Assembly: GCA_021399445.1 (NCBI GenBank)
Contig: JAJTUQ010000004.1
Location: forward strand, 6,510,001-6,574,000
Direction: 5' to 3'
DNA from: Xylogone sp. PMI_703
Taxonomy: Eukaryota > Ascomycota > Leotiomycetes
Length of the DNA: 64,000 nt
The notes under the pieces were generated by a model, which made no database searches, was not told the origin of the DNA, and saw only the letters and a list, made by a program, of their open reading frames with translations. Below are positions 44,443 to 54,259 of the stretch, in pieces. The first letter of the stretch is position 1. The number at the start of each line of letters is the position of its first letter. Both the position numbers and the translations under genes were made by a program.

Positions 44443-44897
44443 TAATATTTCTCCCGAAATTATGTAAAGCTATCAGGGTCTTAACAATAGTGTATGGTGA
44501 TTTGGGACATCATTAACAAGGCTGATATGCTAATGGTCTCATCATACTTGAATTTTTATGATGGAAATTACCATATAATAACTAAACATTGTGATTCCGA
44601 ATATAGATAAAGGATCTATATATTGTACATCTCGACTTGACTTAAATAGAAGACAATATCGGGTATTTTCTATATAACTGTAGTCACAGCATATTAAAAA
44701 CTTAAATAGTATTATATTATGATGCGCCTCTGGGCTAATTTTAAAATAAATGGAGCAATTCAACATCATGACAATATTTCCATTACATTATGACGCAGTC
44801 TTCTCATAAAAATACTGTTAATGAAATTTATGACAGAATTAAGCTAACAGTAGGTGCTTAGATTCATAGAATAGACATTCCGCCCATCATCATGTGT
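44443..44897. other. AT-rich spacer
   Basis: 455 bp of AT-rich DNA holding the 3' end of the regulator gene. No gene seen. Confidence 0.5.
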
Positions 44898-45390
44898 CTA
44901 CAAGTTGCTCCTTGGCCTCACAATATCTTCAATATTTACAAATTGATGATAAAAATAGAGGTACTGAGGATTCAGTAATGTTCCCATCAGCTTGACGAAG
45001 TTACCAGATATGATTTGTTTTACTGATAATTCAGTTTCCTTCATAATTACGGGAACCTTGTATACGTTCTAGTCTACATATATAAGCCACCACCTGATAA
45101 GAATTTAGGATAGTAGCATTAGAGATAAGTAAACTTACTGGAATCTCCGGAGTCTCGAAGATATACTTGGGAACGTATCTTGCGCTCAAGGCCTTTCTAA
45201 TGCTGGTCTTTATATCGTTCGCGAGCTGGACTGCAAGTTTTTGACTAGGTTTTGTTAGGAGGAAAAGCACCACCTTCTCCTTACTGTCTTGATGTCGGAG
45301 TTGTCCTACACATATACTGTGTACCAGCCTGTCCGTAAACTGAGCCTCGACTACACCATAACATAAATACTCTCCAATAAGTTTTCCTAC
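44898..45390 (-). pseudogene. 3' relic of an acetoacetyl-CoA synthetase gene
   Basis: Minus-strand sequence encodes only the C-terminal end of this AMP-forming enzyme: E-A-Q-F-T-D-R-L-V then I-C-V-G-Q, D-I-K-T-S-I-R-K-A-L-S-A-R-Y-V-P-K-Y-I-F-E-T-P-E-I-P, a GTAAGT donor, then after a gap S-V-K-Q-I-I-S-G and F-V-N-I-E-D-I-V before a stop at 44898-44900. This is the closing part, with the A10-type lysine region, of acetoacetyl-CoA synthetases. Nothing upstream of about 45390 continues the frame, so some 80% of the gene, including the adenylate-forming core, is missing. It is an old broken copy or a breakpoint scar. The residual splice donor shows that it derives from an intron-bearing gene rather than a retrocopy. 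Confidence 0.75.
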
Positions 45391-46878
45391 TTAAGGTCAT
45401 TCCACACATTTCTGGCTTCCAACTGCTTCAACTCCCTTGTCCTGCTAGCTTATTTGACTGCTGTTAGTGTGTCACATACACGGTATCGAAAATATCTATG
45501 GCCACTTGGAGCGGTGCAAAAGCGGTTGTTACCCCGAATCCCTTAGCAAAACAGAGTCACACCCCGCTCTGACACTACGCGGACTTGCATTACGACCTGG
45601 CCAATTAGGGAAATGCCTCATAACGCGACTGATAGTCACCTAGATACACTGTGATTGGCGATTCTTTGAATGGAATGTTGACATGTTAACTCTTATCGCA
45701 CTGATACAGACAAACACTATGGATTGGATGGAGCTTGTTGGTTGTACAATGAGTTGAGAAACTGTGTGTGGCTACACAGTGCGTGTGACTCCAGAAAATG
45801 TTGCATAATGATGCATCACCTTTCTATACTGTTTTGACCTGTTTTCAGTGAGTGTAGCTTCGCGATCCTATAGGACCATAGTTATATACATTCCACCTTG
45901 AAAAACATATCGTGTCACTTCCGTATTTATCCCCTCGGCTGGTGGAAATGGCACACACCCCTGTAATTGCGGGTGTACTTCCGGTGGACAAAGTAGCTGG
46001 CCCTGTGGTTTACTGCTCGCGAAATTTCGTGGTAACTAACGTATCACACGCCGTTCATTTCCACCGGCCGGGGGGAATAGCACTTCTAAACTTGAGCATG
46101 TTTTAACAGTCTTCTTCCAGCTCCCATATGTAGGGTTTACCAGATTCGTATTGGGATTGAGTGATGCTTGTAAGGAATGATCATAGAATTGTATTTTGAA
46201 TAACAGAGATAAACATATTCTATAATCCATTGTGTAATTTGTGATTAATTGTCAAGCAAGCTGATAAAGCCCTCTAACCTATGTTATCGCCAATCAAGTT
46301 GGCAGCGCTGGTAGTCAATTGACTCAGTGATATGAAGAATGTCTGTATATCTAATTTTCTTCATGGTCAACCTTTGATGCTTGCAATGTGTTACATTGCA
46401 TGTACTGATCCTCTACTAATTATCGTGTGCTTATGCACGCGCTATGCATATTACATGTCGATCTTCTAACGAGGCTCTGTGATATTCTTGATCTTTGAGT
46501 TTCTTCAATTTGTTTGGCGTTCAGTCACAATGATATCTCTCCACGGGATTAAATACAATATTGCAGTATAACAGCAACAACTTCAATAACCGTAACATAC
46601 ATTGAATTCTAGACTGCTTTCCGAGGTCCTTCATTACCGTCCTTGGTACTCATGAGGATTCAATAGAGAGATCAGATTTTGAACCAACAGTTGAGAGAGC
46701 ATGATTTAACCGTGTTGTGTGACCCCCCGTTAACTCCATCTCTCCCCAAAATCTAACTTAGTAATATGGCTATAATGCAAAGTTCATACTTCTATCATTA
46801 GCTGAAAAATTGTAGAATTTGCTAATCAGTACTTGATACAACAATAATGTGGATAGCAATGTGTTCTGTCCAAATCCG
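45391..46878. other. Spacer with an inverted-repeat element, no supported gene
   Basis: 1.5 kb, mostly AT-rich, with a more GC-rich block at 45930-46075 flanked by inverted repeats (listed separately). No gene was seen. Confidence 0.4.
45936..46070. mobile_element. MITE-like 135-bp element bounded by inverted repeats
   Basis: Arms CGGCTGGTGGAAATG (45936-45950) and its complement at 46056-46070 match at 14 of 15 positions; the similarity weakly extends outward into C-runs/G-runs. The inside is richer in G and C than its surroundings. No transposase and no clear target-site duplication was found, so a non-autonomous element is only a suggestion. Confidence 0.35.
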
Positions 46879-47982
46879 CTACTTAAAGATGCCAAAATAA
46901 CTCTTCTGCCATATGGTGGTCAAAGCCTCAAAAAAGTTGCGCCGGTACAATGAGGATACTTGGACTGCATCACCCTTCTTGTCATGGCTGGGGAAGTGAA
47001 CAACCTTCATTACTTCATCAACTTCTTTCATCTCCAGTTCTGAAAGCCGATATCGCGATGCACTCATGTGGAACATTATGTATCCATGAAAGAGCTGTTC
47101 CATGTGGCCTTGCATCTCTGGATAATCTGCAAGTGTTGTTCGTATGTTTCGGATGCAAGTGACCAGCTCTGCGCTTATAGTCTCTAATGACTGAAGAGGA
47201 GTAATGTTCTTGACCCTCGAGTAGTTGCTTATATAGTTCAGGCGGTCATTTGAGATGACGGACTCTTTATAGAAAGAGAGGAGATCGTTCGTGAAGTTGA
47301 AGAATTTGAGAATGTCGGGAACAGCCGGGATATACACTGATAGAAACTTTTCCTCAGGATAGAGTACTTGGGGGAAGGCGAAGAGGGAATAGACCTCTGC
47401 GATACCCGTTTTCAGCCGTAAATAGAGAGGAAATTCTGGAGTGCTTTGTGTGAGGACCAGCTTCCCTTCATACTCCTGCTCAAAGATACATGCATCAACA
47501 AATCCAATGGTCTCTTTCATGATCATATTGCTGACAAAATTTCCGTAAGTCTGTCGAATAACATCCATGAACTGAACTATTGACCGTAGGGCCGGATTCG
47601 GTTGCGATTGCTTGCGCAACAACCGCACTTGAAAGTCTTTGTAGTCATCGACATTATCTTTGCTGATATCATCTACTGTAATCATCAACGTCGTATATAT
47701 CGCAATGATCTCCTGGACATTCTTGGGAACGAATGGGTATGTGCCTGCGGCTATCCATGCACTGGCTCTAATCGTGGGCATGATGCTCAACACATAATCA
47801 ACCGAGAAATGTTGACATTTCAAGTACTGGATAACGGCATTCTCCATAGATGGATCGTATGTGCAAGGTAATACCTGAAAGGAGATGTCCTGAAGAAAGT
47901 GCTGGAGCACCCCTTTGTATTGCTGTTTGAATTTTTCCGTCTCCATATTAGGATCGTTGGCTTGTGGGTGCTGCGAAGGCAT
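46879..47982 (-). CDS. Trichodiene-synthase-family terpene cyclase 1
   Basis: 367 aa, single exon, close to the usual 370-385 aa. Aspartate-rich metal motif V-D104-D-I-S-K-D109 and the second metal motif N232-D-L-L-S236-F-Y-K-E240 (N-x3-S-x3-E) followed by R-L-N-Y-I-S-N-Y. The motif wording N-D-L-x-S-F-Y-K-E is characteristic of the trichodiene synthase/longiborneol synthase (TRI5-type) branch of class I cyclases. Known chemistry: Mg-dependent cyclisation of farnesyl diphosphate to a sesquiterpene, cytosolic. The product cannot be predicted, and family membership does not imply trichothecene production. The ATG at 47982 was used; another at 47946 is possible. A paralogue lies 1.5 kb away in the same direction. 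Confidence 0.88.
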   Translation of the reverse strand: MPSQHPQANDPNMETEKFKQQYKGVLQHFLQDISFQVLPCTYDPSMENAVIQYLKCQHFSVDYVLSIMPTIRASAWIAAGTYPFVPKNVQEIIAIYTTLMITVDDISKDNVDDYKDFQVRLLRKQSQPNPALRSIVQFMDVIRQTYGNFVSNMIMKETIGFVDACIFEQEYEGKLVLTQSTPEFPLYLRLKTGIAEVYSLFAFPQVLYPEEKFLSVYIPAVPDILKFFNFTNDLLSFYKESVISNDRLNYISNYSRVKNITPLQSLETISAELVTCIRNIRTTLADYPEMQGHMEQLFHGYIMFHMSASRYRLSELEMKEVDEVMKVVHFPSHDKKGDAVQVSSLYRRNFFEALTTIWQKSYFGIFK

Positions 47983-49495
47983 GAATAAGGATAAATGGTT
48001 TGAAAAAGATGTTGTCTGAGTAATGCGTAGCTTGGATTCTTGCAATCAACTAGAACTCCAGATAGTATTTATCTGTTATATAGAAAAGGCTGAGTCCTAT
48101 CTACATGTCCAACAACTGGGAGGCACCTGCCTCATGAAGCTGCAGACTATCTTTCCTCCATCAAGGTCTGCAACATAATAACCAATAAAAGAAGGTAAAT
48201 AAGCCCAACATAAGTATGTTGCCTCTCAGCTGTATATGACACCTCTTGTCTCTGAAAGTGTGGGTAGTAGATGTGAAAATGGATATACCTTGCTACACTA
48301 TCTTATCCTGCGACCTCCAAATCACAAGAGAATATCTGCATGTCTTAATCATTGCGTGGCCTTCCATCTGCATGAATCGTAAATACTGTTTGCTACAGCA
48401 TGTTACACAGTTGGTTGGGGGTATTCTGACGCGTGTAGAACTGACTCTCATTTTCACACCCCAGTTCTCATAACAGGCTGAGCCGGGGAAGACAACGCTT
48501 GAGGGATTCTCTATCAATTCCTGGATCGTTTGGTTGGGGATGTCGGTCTGCTGTGGTAGTTGGATAACTTGATATGTTTGATGATATTGATGATGATGCC
48601 ATTCTGAGGAATTATACTATGTCACTGACTATTGATTACACCTCTGAAAAAAGCAACGCCATATATGCAAGCCATTTGATAAAGTAAGATTTTTAAAGAT
48701 CGGCAGCATAGCTTAATGTCAACCATGGCTTACCGTAACTTGGGTCACGGACGGGGCTAACTCGGAGAGAGTGGATAACTTTGGCAGCGATGCAGGAACA
48801 TCCCTACGCAGATTATCCGATGTTTAAATCTATACTTCAGAGAAGCGGAGACAGTTAATAGGTAGTAAAGAAGGTTAAAGATCTGACAATCCAAAATACG
48901 GTGCCATAACATTGATGAGGCCGTTAGGTGTTTTAACGCCGAACGAATAATTGGTGGAGATATCTCCAAAAGGTGCAAATATGATGAATATTGTCTGTCA
49001 CACTGTCTTGGATATTGTATTCATTTAGGAAGAGCCAATCAAAATGGCAACATTGTTTGCTATGTCTACAAATAGCTTGGTTTGGTTGGCTGTATTACGG
49101 TACCAAAGTCAAGAACAGAGGGCGCTTATGTCTCTGCCCGAGAGGCGAGGCGGTGACAATTCCAACCCTTTTATTTCGGGTTGCATATACGACTCCTCCG
49201 TACCAACATGGATTCTGATCCCAGCCACCCGAGTATATGATATGTTGGAAGCAACAACCAAGAAATCATCAGGATCAAAGCATGCGCATGCGCCTTACAT
49301 TTGTCACCGGTCTTACTATGATGCAAAACAGAGGAAAATAAAGGGCAAAGTGATCTGGATACAGCTAATGATTGTATAGATTAAGAGCGTGGCAGCTTGT
49401 CCATATTCCACATGCGCCAACTGTAGCTTACTACCGCTCGCATACTCACTGAGCAAGGATAATTACATCGAATCTAATTCCAGATATTGATGATT
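47983..49495. other. Spacer between the two terpene cyclase genes
   Basis: 1.5 kb with the promoter of cyclase 1 and the 3' end of cyclase 2. Only chance frames were seen. Confidence 0.45.
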
Positions 49496-50458
49496 TCATA
49501 ACACCCTTTCTGTTCTTTGAATTTTGACTCCCTTTTTACTGGTGATCCGCAAATCGGAAAGTTTGTAGCGGTCTTGATTAATATACCAAGCGATATATCC
49601 GTGGATGAATTGGCTGGTAGTGTTAGACATCTCTGGGTCAACAGAAAGGACCTTCTGTATCCTGCAAATGTTCTGCGTCACAGAAGAACAAGTCAAGCGC
49701 AGAGATTCTGCCACACTAATTCCATACACGTTTGAATAGTTGCAAATGAAATTAAGCCGCTCAGGACCAACAATCGTCTCTTTATAGAATGACAAGATGT
49801 CATTACCATAGTTGATAAGATCGCATAAATCGGATATTATTGGGAGATATTTGTGAAGTGCCTGCTCTTCCGGGTATAGAGCTTGAGGAAATGCAAAGTG
49901 AGCATGGGGCTCGGCGTATCCGGTTTTCTGACGAAAGTATGCTGGGAAATTGTGCGCGCCGGACGGAGGTGTGACGATCCCATCATATTTATTCTCAAGG
50001 TAACATCCATACACAAACTCAATTGTTGACTTTGTAATCATCGCAGAAGCATACGGACCAAAAAGCTTCTCGATACTGGGAAGAAAGTCCAGGAGGGATT
50101 GAAGAATAGCAGACTTCTGTGGCTGGTTTCTGATGACTTGTTGTTGGAATTCTCTGAGAGTGTCGGAGTGTTGTGGCGCAATGTCATCAATGAAGAGAAC
50201 GTAAGTTGCAAATATGGCTATCGAGACCTGTCCTTCTTTATCGACAAAAGGATAACACATCCCCAGGCCAGTCGACATCCACTTCGCCATACCAACGGCC
50301 TTTTCTCGGAGATGATGCTCCCATGGCTGACCTCTGAAATACTCCATCACAGGCTGTTCTAGGGAATGGTCATATCCCCACGAGGGCATTTCGAAGTCAA
50401 TATCCGCCAGGAACGACGATAAGATGTGCTCATACTCTTCTTTGGTAACGAAGTCCAT
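49496..50458 (-). CDS. Trichodiene-synthase-family terpene cyclase 2, with altered aspartate motif and short C terminus
   Basis: 320 aa, single exon, about 50 residues shorter at the C-terminal end than its neighbour. The second metal motif N219-D-I-L-S223-F-Y-K-E227 is intact. The first motif reads F-I-D91-D92-I-A-P-Q, so the third acidic residue (D109 in cyclase 1) is replaced by Q96 and the Lys before it by Pro. The core D-D pair is kept. Shared segments (A-F-P-Q-A-L-Y-P-E-E, H-G-Y-I-x-x, R-Y-K-L-S-D-L) show clear paralogy with cyclase 1. The frame ends after S-D-L-R-I-T with an unrelated-looking basic tail, so the end may be a mutation product. The enzyme may be active with another product or may be degenerating. 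Confidence 0.8.
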   Translation of the reverse strand: MDFVTKEEYEHILSSFLADIDFEMPSWGYDHSLEQPVMEYFRGQPWEHHLREKAVGMAKWMSTGLGMCYPFVDKEGQVSIAIFATYVLFIDDIAPQHSDTLREFQQQVIRNQPQKSAILQSLLDFLPSIEKLFGPYASAMITKSTIEFVYGCYLENKYDGIVTPPSGAHNFPAYFRQKTGYAEPHAHFAFPQALYPEEQALHKYLPIISDLCDLINYGNDILSFYKETIVGPERLNFICNYSNVYGISVAESLRLTCSSVTQNICRIQKVLSVDPEMSNTTSQFIHGYIAWYINQDRYKLSDLRITSKKGVKIQRTERVL

Positions 50459-52057
50459 CGAGCCGCCTGTGATGTATGAAAAAGGGAGAAAAGAGAGGGA
50501 CTTGATGCTTAAAGTCTAGAGTCTGCTGAGACAAATATGTCCGAGTGCCATAACTCAACAAAAGATTTTATCTCATCACCATTCTGTCAGGGGTAAATAT
50601 ATATCGGATAAGTAACTAGGTAGGTCACTGAAGCTCCAGAAGGCTTTACGTCATCTCATTGTGTTCTCTACTTATTCATAATGATTCATTAGATATGAGG
50701 CTTCACATCCGAGCAAGTAGGCTTGGTTCACTATTCCATTTAAAGTCATCCGGGATATTTATCTTGGAAGTAAATTTTTCTTAGTTGAGATTGTCTTGGC
50801 TACAGGACAATCGTTCTTCATCATTATTAATACAAAAAGGAAAATGATGGCTTCAACCTTCCCAGTAATAGTGCTGACCAATGTTATCAGGTTTCTATCA
50901 CTTCCTACCTAGCACAGCAATGCAGCTGAGTAGGCACACTATGTTTCGTGTAACCTCAAGACGGAACACATAACATCCGAAATAGTTCAAGAGTCTGAAT
51001 GCTGTGCCCTGATAGGTGGATCGTGTCGCAATCCTAGCCCCCAAGCACTCAGCCGCCTAGTTCCTCAGACGTCATTATATATCTCTCTCAGCTTCTCTAG
51101 CTCATCTACAGGCCCAGAATTCCGCCACCACTTCATGATGAGTAACGATAAAGTAATAGAATTTACGGAAATATTATGGCACAGCCGGGCTGGGCGATGA
51201 GATAAAAGCAGTCTGAGAGCAGATATTGTCGTCTCTGAGCCAATTGTATACTTAGCATACTTGTAGCCAGAGAAGGATGCACCGCATTTAGTGCTGGAGA
51301 CAATAACAAAAAGTTGCTTACTACTACTGGAGGAAGGGATATGTAAGACCGAAAATTGAACAGAGACGCAAATCAAACAAACTTCTCACATCTTAATGGC
51401 ATTATATGTTAATTAAATAACGGTTGATCTGTAATCCTCCCTAGTATGAAAAGTAAGCTTTAGATCTAGACAACTGATCGAAAACTGACAATGATCCATT
51501 TGAGAATGTTGCGGTTCAATCGCACCTGTATCTGAGAATCCAGTAGGCAACCATTTGATTCACTTTTATTAAGAACTTAGATTAAGCTCAGAAGAGACTA
51601 CTTGAACAAGAACCCTGAAGGAAATTACTTCGATATCTCTATGTGGTACAGTTTCACGAGTAATCAACATCGAGTTGGACTAGTGCTATACTTTACTAGT
51701 AGTTGTCTCTTCACTTAGTCATCCATACTACCGCCCTTCTCTGATCACATACACCAATCAACTTAGAATTATCCGAATAGTTTATTGAATACTACTTAAT
51801 ACTGATCTGCATATTTGAATTAAACTTTGCTCCAGACTTGTGTCGATCTGCGGGGATATCCAATAGTGCCCAGAAGCCGAAAGTGCCCTGGAATTCCCCA
51901 CAAAGTCGGAAAACCCCATCTGCGTGAATGCCACTATAAAGACTTCGGCAGTTGCAAAAAGGGAAACTTCTACATATAGAAACGACGGCTCTTTTGTTGC
52001 TCCTTTCATTCATTCCACATACCGCAGAGTTAACTGTCCTTATCTTCCTTTTCAAAT
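50459..52057. other. Spacer between cyclase 2 and glyoxalase I
   Basis: 1.6 kb holding two divergent promoters; several half-sites CCG/CGG occur at 50610-50755 but no clean inverted pair. Frames at 51065-51376 and 51792-52076 (-) have no family features. Confidence 0.4.
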
Positions 52058-52709
52058 ATGCCAGAACAGCATCCACCCGGACAACACATTACCCCGCCAC
52101 CGCTTCCCCCCCAGGCGGCCACAGCAGGATGGAAGATAAACCACTTAATGATACGAATAACTGACCCAGAATCCTCGTTACGATTTTATAATGAATGCTT
52201 TGGTCTCCACACCATTTTCATCTTCAACACCGGGGCTTGGACTATCTACTATCTAGGCCCACGTGATGCTTCTTTGGCAACCTTGGGGACTAGCCAGGGG
52301 TTAATAGAGCTATATCACATTCCTGGCGGACCTGAGCGGTACAAGAATGGTAATGAAGAGGGAGGCATGAAAGGTGGATTTGGCCACATTGGATTCACTG
52401 TACCCGATGTGGAGAAAGCACTTGAGAGGGTTAGAAACTTTGGGTATGAAGTCATCAAGCCACTAGGCGAGGCAAAGGGGGAGCAATATGGCGTCCCAGA
52501 TTTTCTGGAGACATCCAAGGTAGATGAGGGATACAATCACGTGTTCAAGCAGCTGGCATTCGTGAAGGACCCGGATGTAAGTCTCAATTTCGCTACAGAA
52601 TTAATGCTTTCCAGAGGCTGATTTTCATTAGGGATACTGGGTTGAGCTTGTACCGGAGGTCGTTAAGCCTCCGAGTAACGAAGAACAAGAATCCAAGAGT
52701 GTCTTGTAA
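52058..52709 (+). CDS. Lactoylglutathione lyase (glyoxalase I)
   Basis: Two exons, 52058-52576 and 52632-52709 (intron 55 nt); 198 aa. One glyoxalase/VOC module pair: metal ligands H29 in I-N-H-L-M-I-R, Glu in G-L-I-E-L-Y, His in F-G-H-I-G-F and the last Glu in G-Y-W-V-E-L-V, the last encoded by exon 2. Without splicing the fourth ligand would be lost, and the unspliced frame ends early. The F-Y-x-x-x-F-G motif follows the first ligand. Known role: converts the hemithioacetal of methylglyoxal and glutathione to S-lactoylglutathione, cytosolic. The N-terminal 25 residues are Pro/Gln-rich. Its link to the neighbouring cluster is unclear; a house-keeping detoxification role is most likely. Confidence 0.92.
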
Positions 52710-54259
52710 TGTTTGGGTAATAGAGGAAATTCTTCATATAGAGGCTGCATCTCAGGTAAGAAGGGACAATAGAAACCACTATGTGCTAAATCTTGGGTGG
52801 ACTGCTTTGCAAACGGAGAATAAACGTTGGGACACTGTAACAATATAGCATGAGGCTCTAGAGGGAATAAAGATGATATATCTTCTTCATACTTCAGGTT
52901 GACAACCAGTGTTTCAAAATTGAAGATATTACAAACTTTGAGGAGTAGAAAACTTTGCTCTGTGACTTGCAGTTAGGATCAAGGTAGTTTTGTGTAATGC
53001 TTTCTGCATTATTTCATTCCGAAGAGCAAAGAGCTGCTATTCTATGGGGTAAACATCTTTGACAAATATATCCACGGCTGAATATTAAACTTTGACTGAA
53101 TATATTTATTCACGCTTGCTACTTTACTAGTCCAATTCCTAATATAGATGGTCTTGAAGGCATTCTGTAAGACGTAGTCGACATAGCTAGAGAATGGACA
53201 AAGCAAATCAGTAAGCCGGCCTATTCACCAGTCTATTCCATGCGCCTCGCACTCCACCCATGCTTCCTGTGCTTGGGCGTCGTTTGGTTGAGTGGTCAAC
53301 CTTGTTCACCACCTCGCAGCCGCCTATTGACGGATGACGGGTGGTGACAACTCTGTTTGTTTGAGCTTCGCATAATGCGTTAGCTATAAAGGCTAGGAAT
53401 CTTGATTCTAGGTAATGACGGACAACGATAGTCCCCTTTTGCAGCATCAAGCATAGCTGCGAACTTCTCCTTCGCTGCGTCGCCGGCCCTCGTCATGATG
53501 TCTGGCTCTAGTGGACTTATATATTCAAGCAACAGAAGATCTCAAATGGTGTATGTAGCTGAGAGCTGAGTTGTCTTTTACGACTCTCAGGTCATTATAA
53601 AGCCTATTTATGATCGTCACGATCTTTTGTATTGCGGAATCTACGGGAACGGGAGTGGTGTAGTGATCTTCGATCTTTATGGCCTCTCCATAGCGAACCC
53701 TCACATGACAAGATGAGTCTCATTCGCTATTTTCTGTACGAAAGATATTGAGTAAATCATGCTTGATGACGTGTCCGCGATTCCAAAGCCAATAGTATTA
53801 TCTGCGACTCGCCCTGTCTCTCTGGGACGGATCAGCTGGACTAGAATCTGCTGAGGCACTCGCGGGAGCGATCTGTTCAACCCCTCACCGTCCCGGCGGG
53901 GTGCTTGAACATCACGGGGAAATCCTCTTCGTCTTCACTTACTGCCACAAACAGACCTAAGCATTTGGAAGTTGTGTATAGATATAATATACTAAGTCCA
54001 AAAAATACTGAGCCAACAAGCAACAAGGGGAAAAGGGTATATGATGACTGAACAGGTATTTTGTCACGTGCCAATCACGTGAAGCCAATCGCGGCACCTA
54101 CCCCTTTATTTATCAAGCGGTGGAGAGCCTGCACATACTCATTGACATACCATCCGTGAAAAAGCAACACACCAAGTAAAATCGATTATAGAGTATCATC
54201 CAACTCAATCAGCCCTAATAAACAGCAGTGAAGACGAAAATTTCTCCATACTTGTGTCT
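52710..54259. other. Spacer with degenerate coding traces and a palindromic element
   Basis: 1.55 kb. On the minus strand, short runs between about 53390 and 53900 look coding in alternating frames: one opens M-T-R-A-G-D-A-A-K-E-K-F at 53496, another includes V-R-V-R-Y-G-E-A-I-K-I-E-D. They do not join into a gene and are likely relics. An E-box/CCAAT composite is at 54065-54089. Confidence 0.35.
54065..54089. promoter_or_regulatory. Two CACGTG E-boxes interleaved with two CCAAT boxes
   Basis: CACGTG at 54065-54070 and 54076-54081; CCAAT at 54071-54075 and 54085-54089. TCACGTG is the motif of Cbf1/bHLH sulfur regulators in yeasts. It lies downstream of the methionine-synthase-like gene, not in its 5' promoter. 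Confidence 0.4.

Noticed and set aside
49044..49379. 111-codon plus-strand frame between the cyclases
   Set aside because: No family features, no conserved neighbours, composition like random AT-rich DNA.
46879..50458. Reading the two cyclases as evidence of a trichothecene toxin cluster
   Set aside because: None of the other expected trichothecene pathway genes (P450s, acetyltransferases, the C2H2 regulator) is present; the family covers many other products.
51500..51540. T-loop-like GGTTCAATC suggesting a tRNA
   Set aside because: No matching A-box, acceptor stem or anticodon arm could be folded around it.
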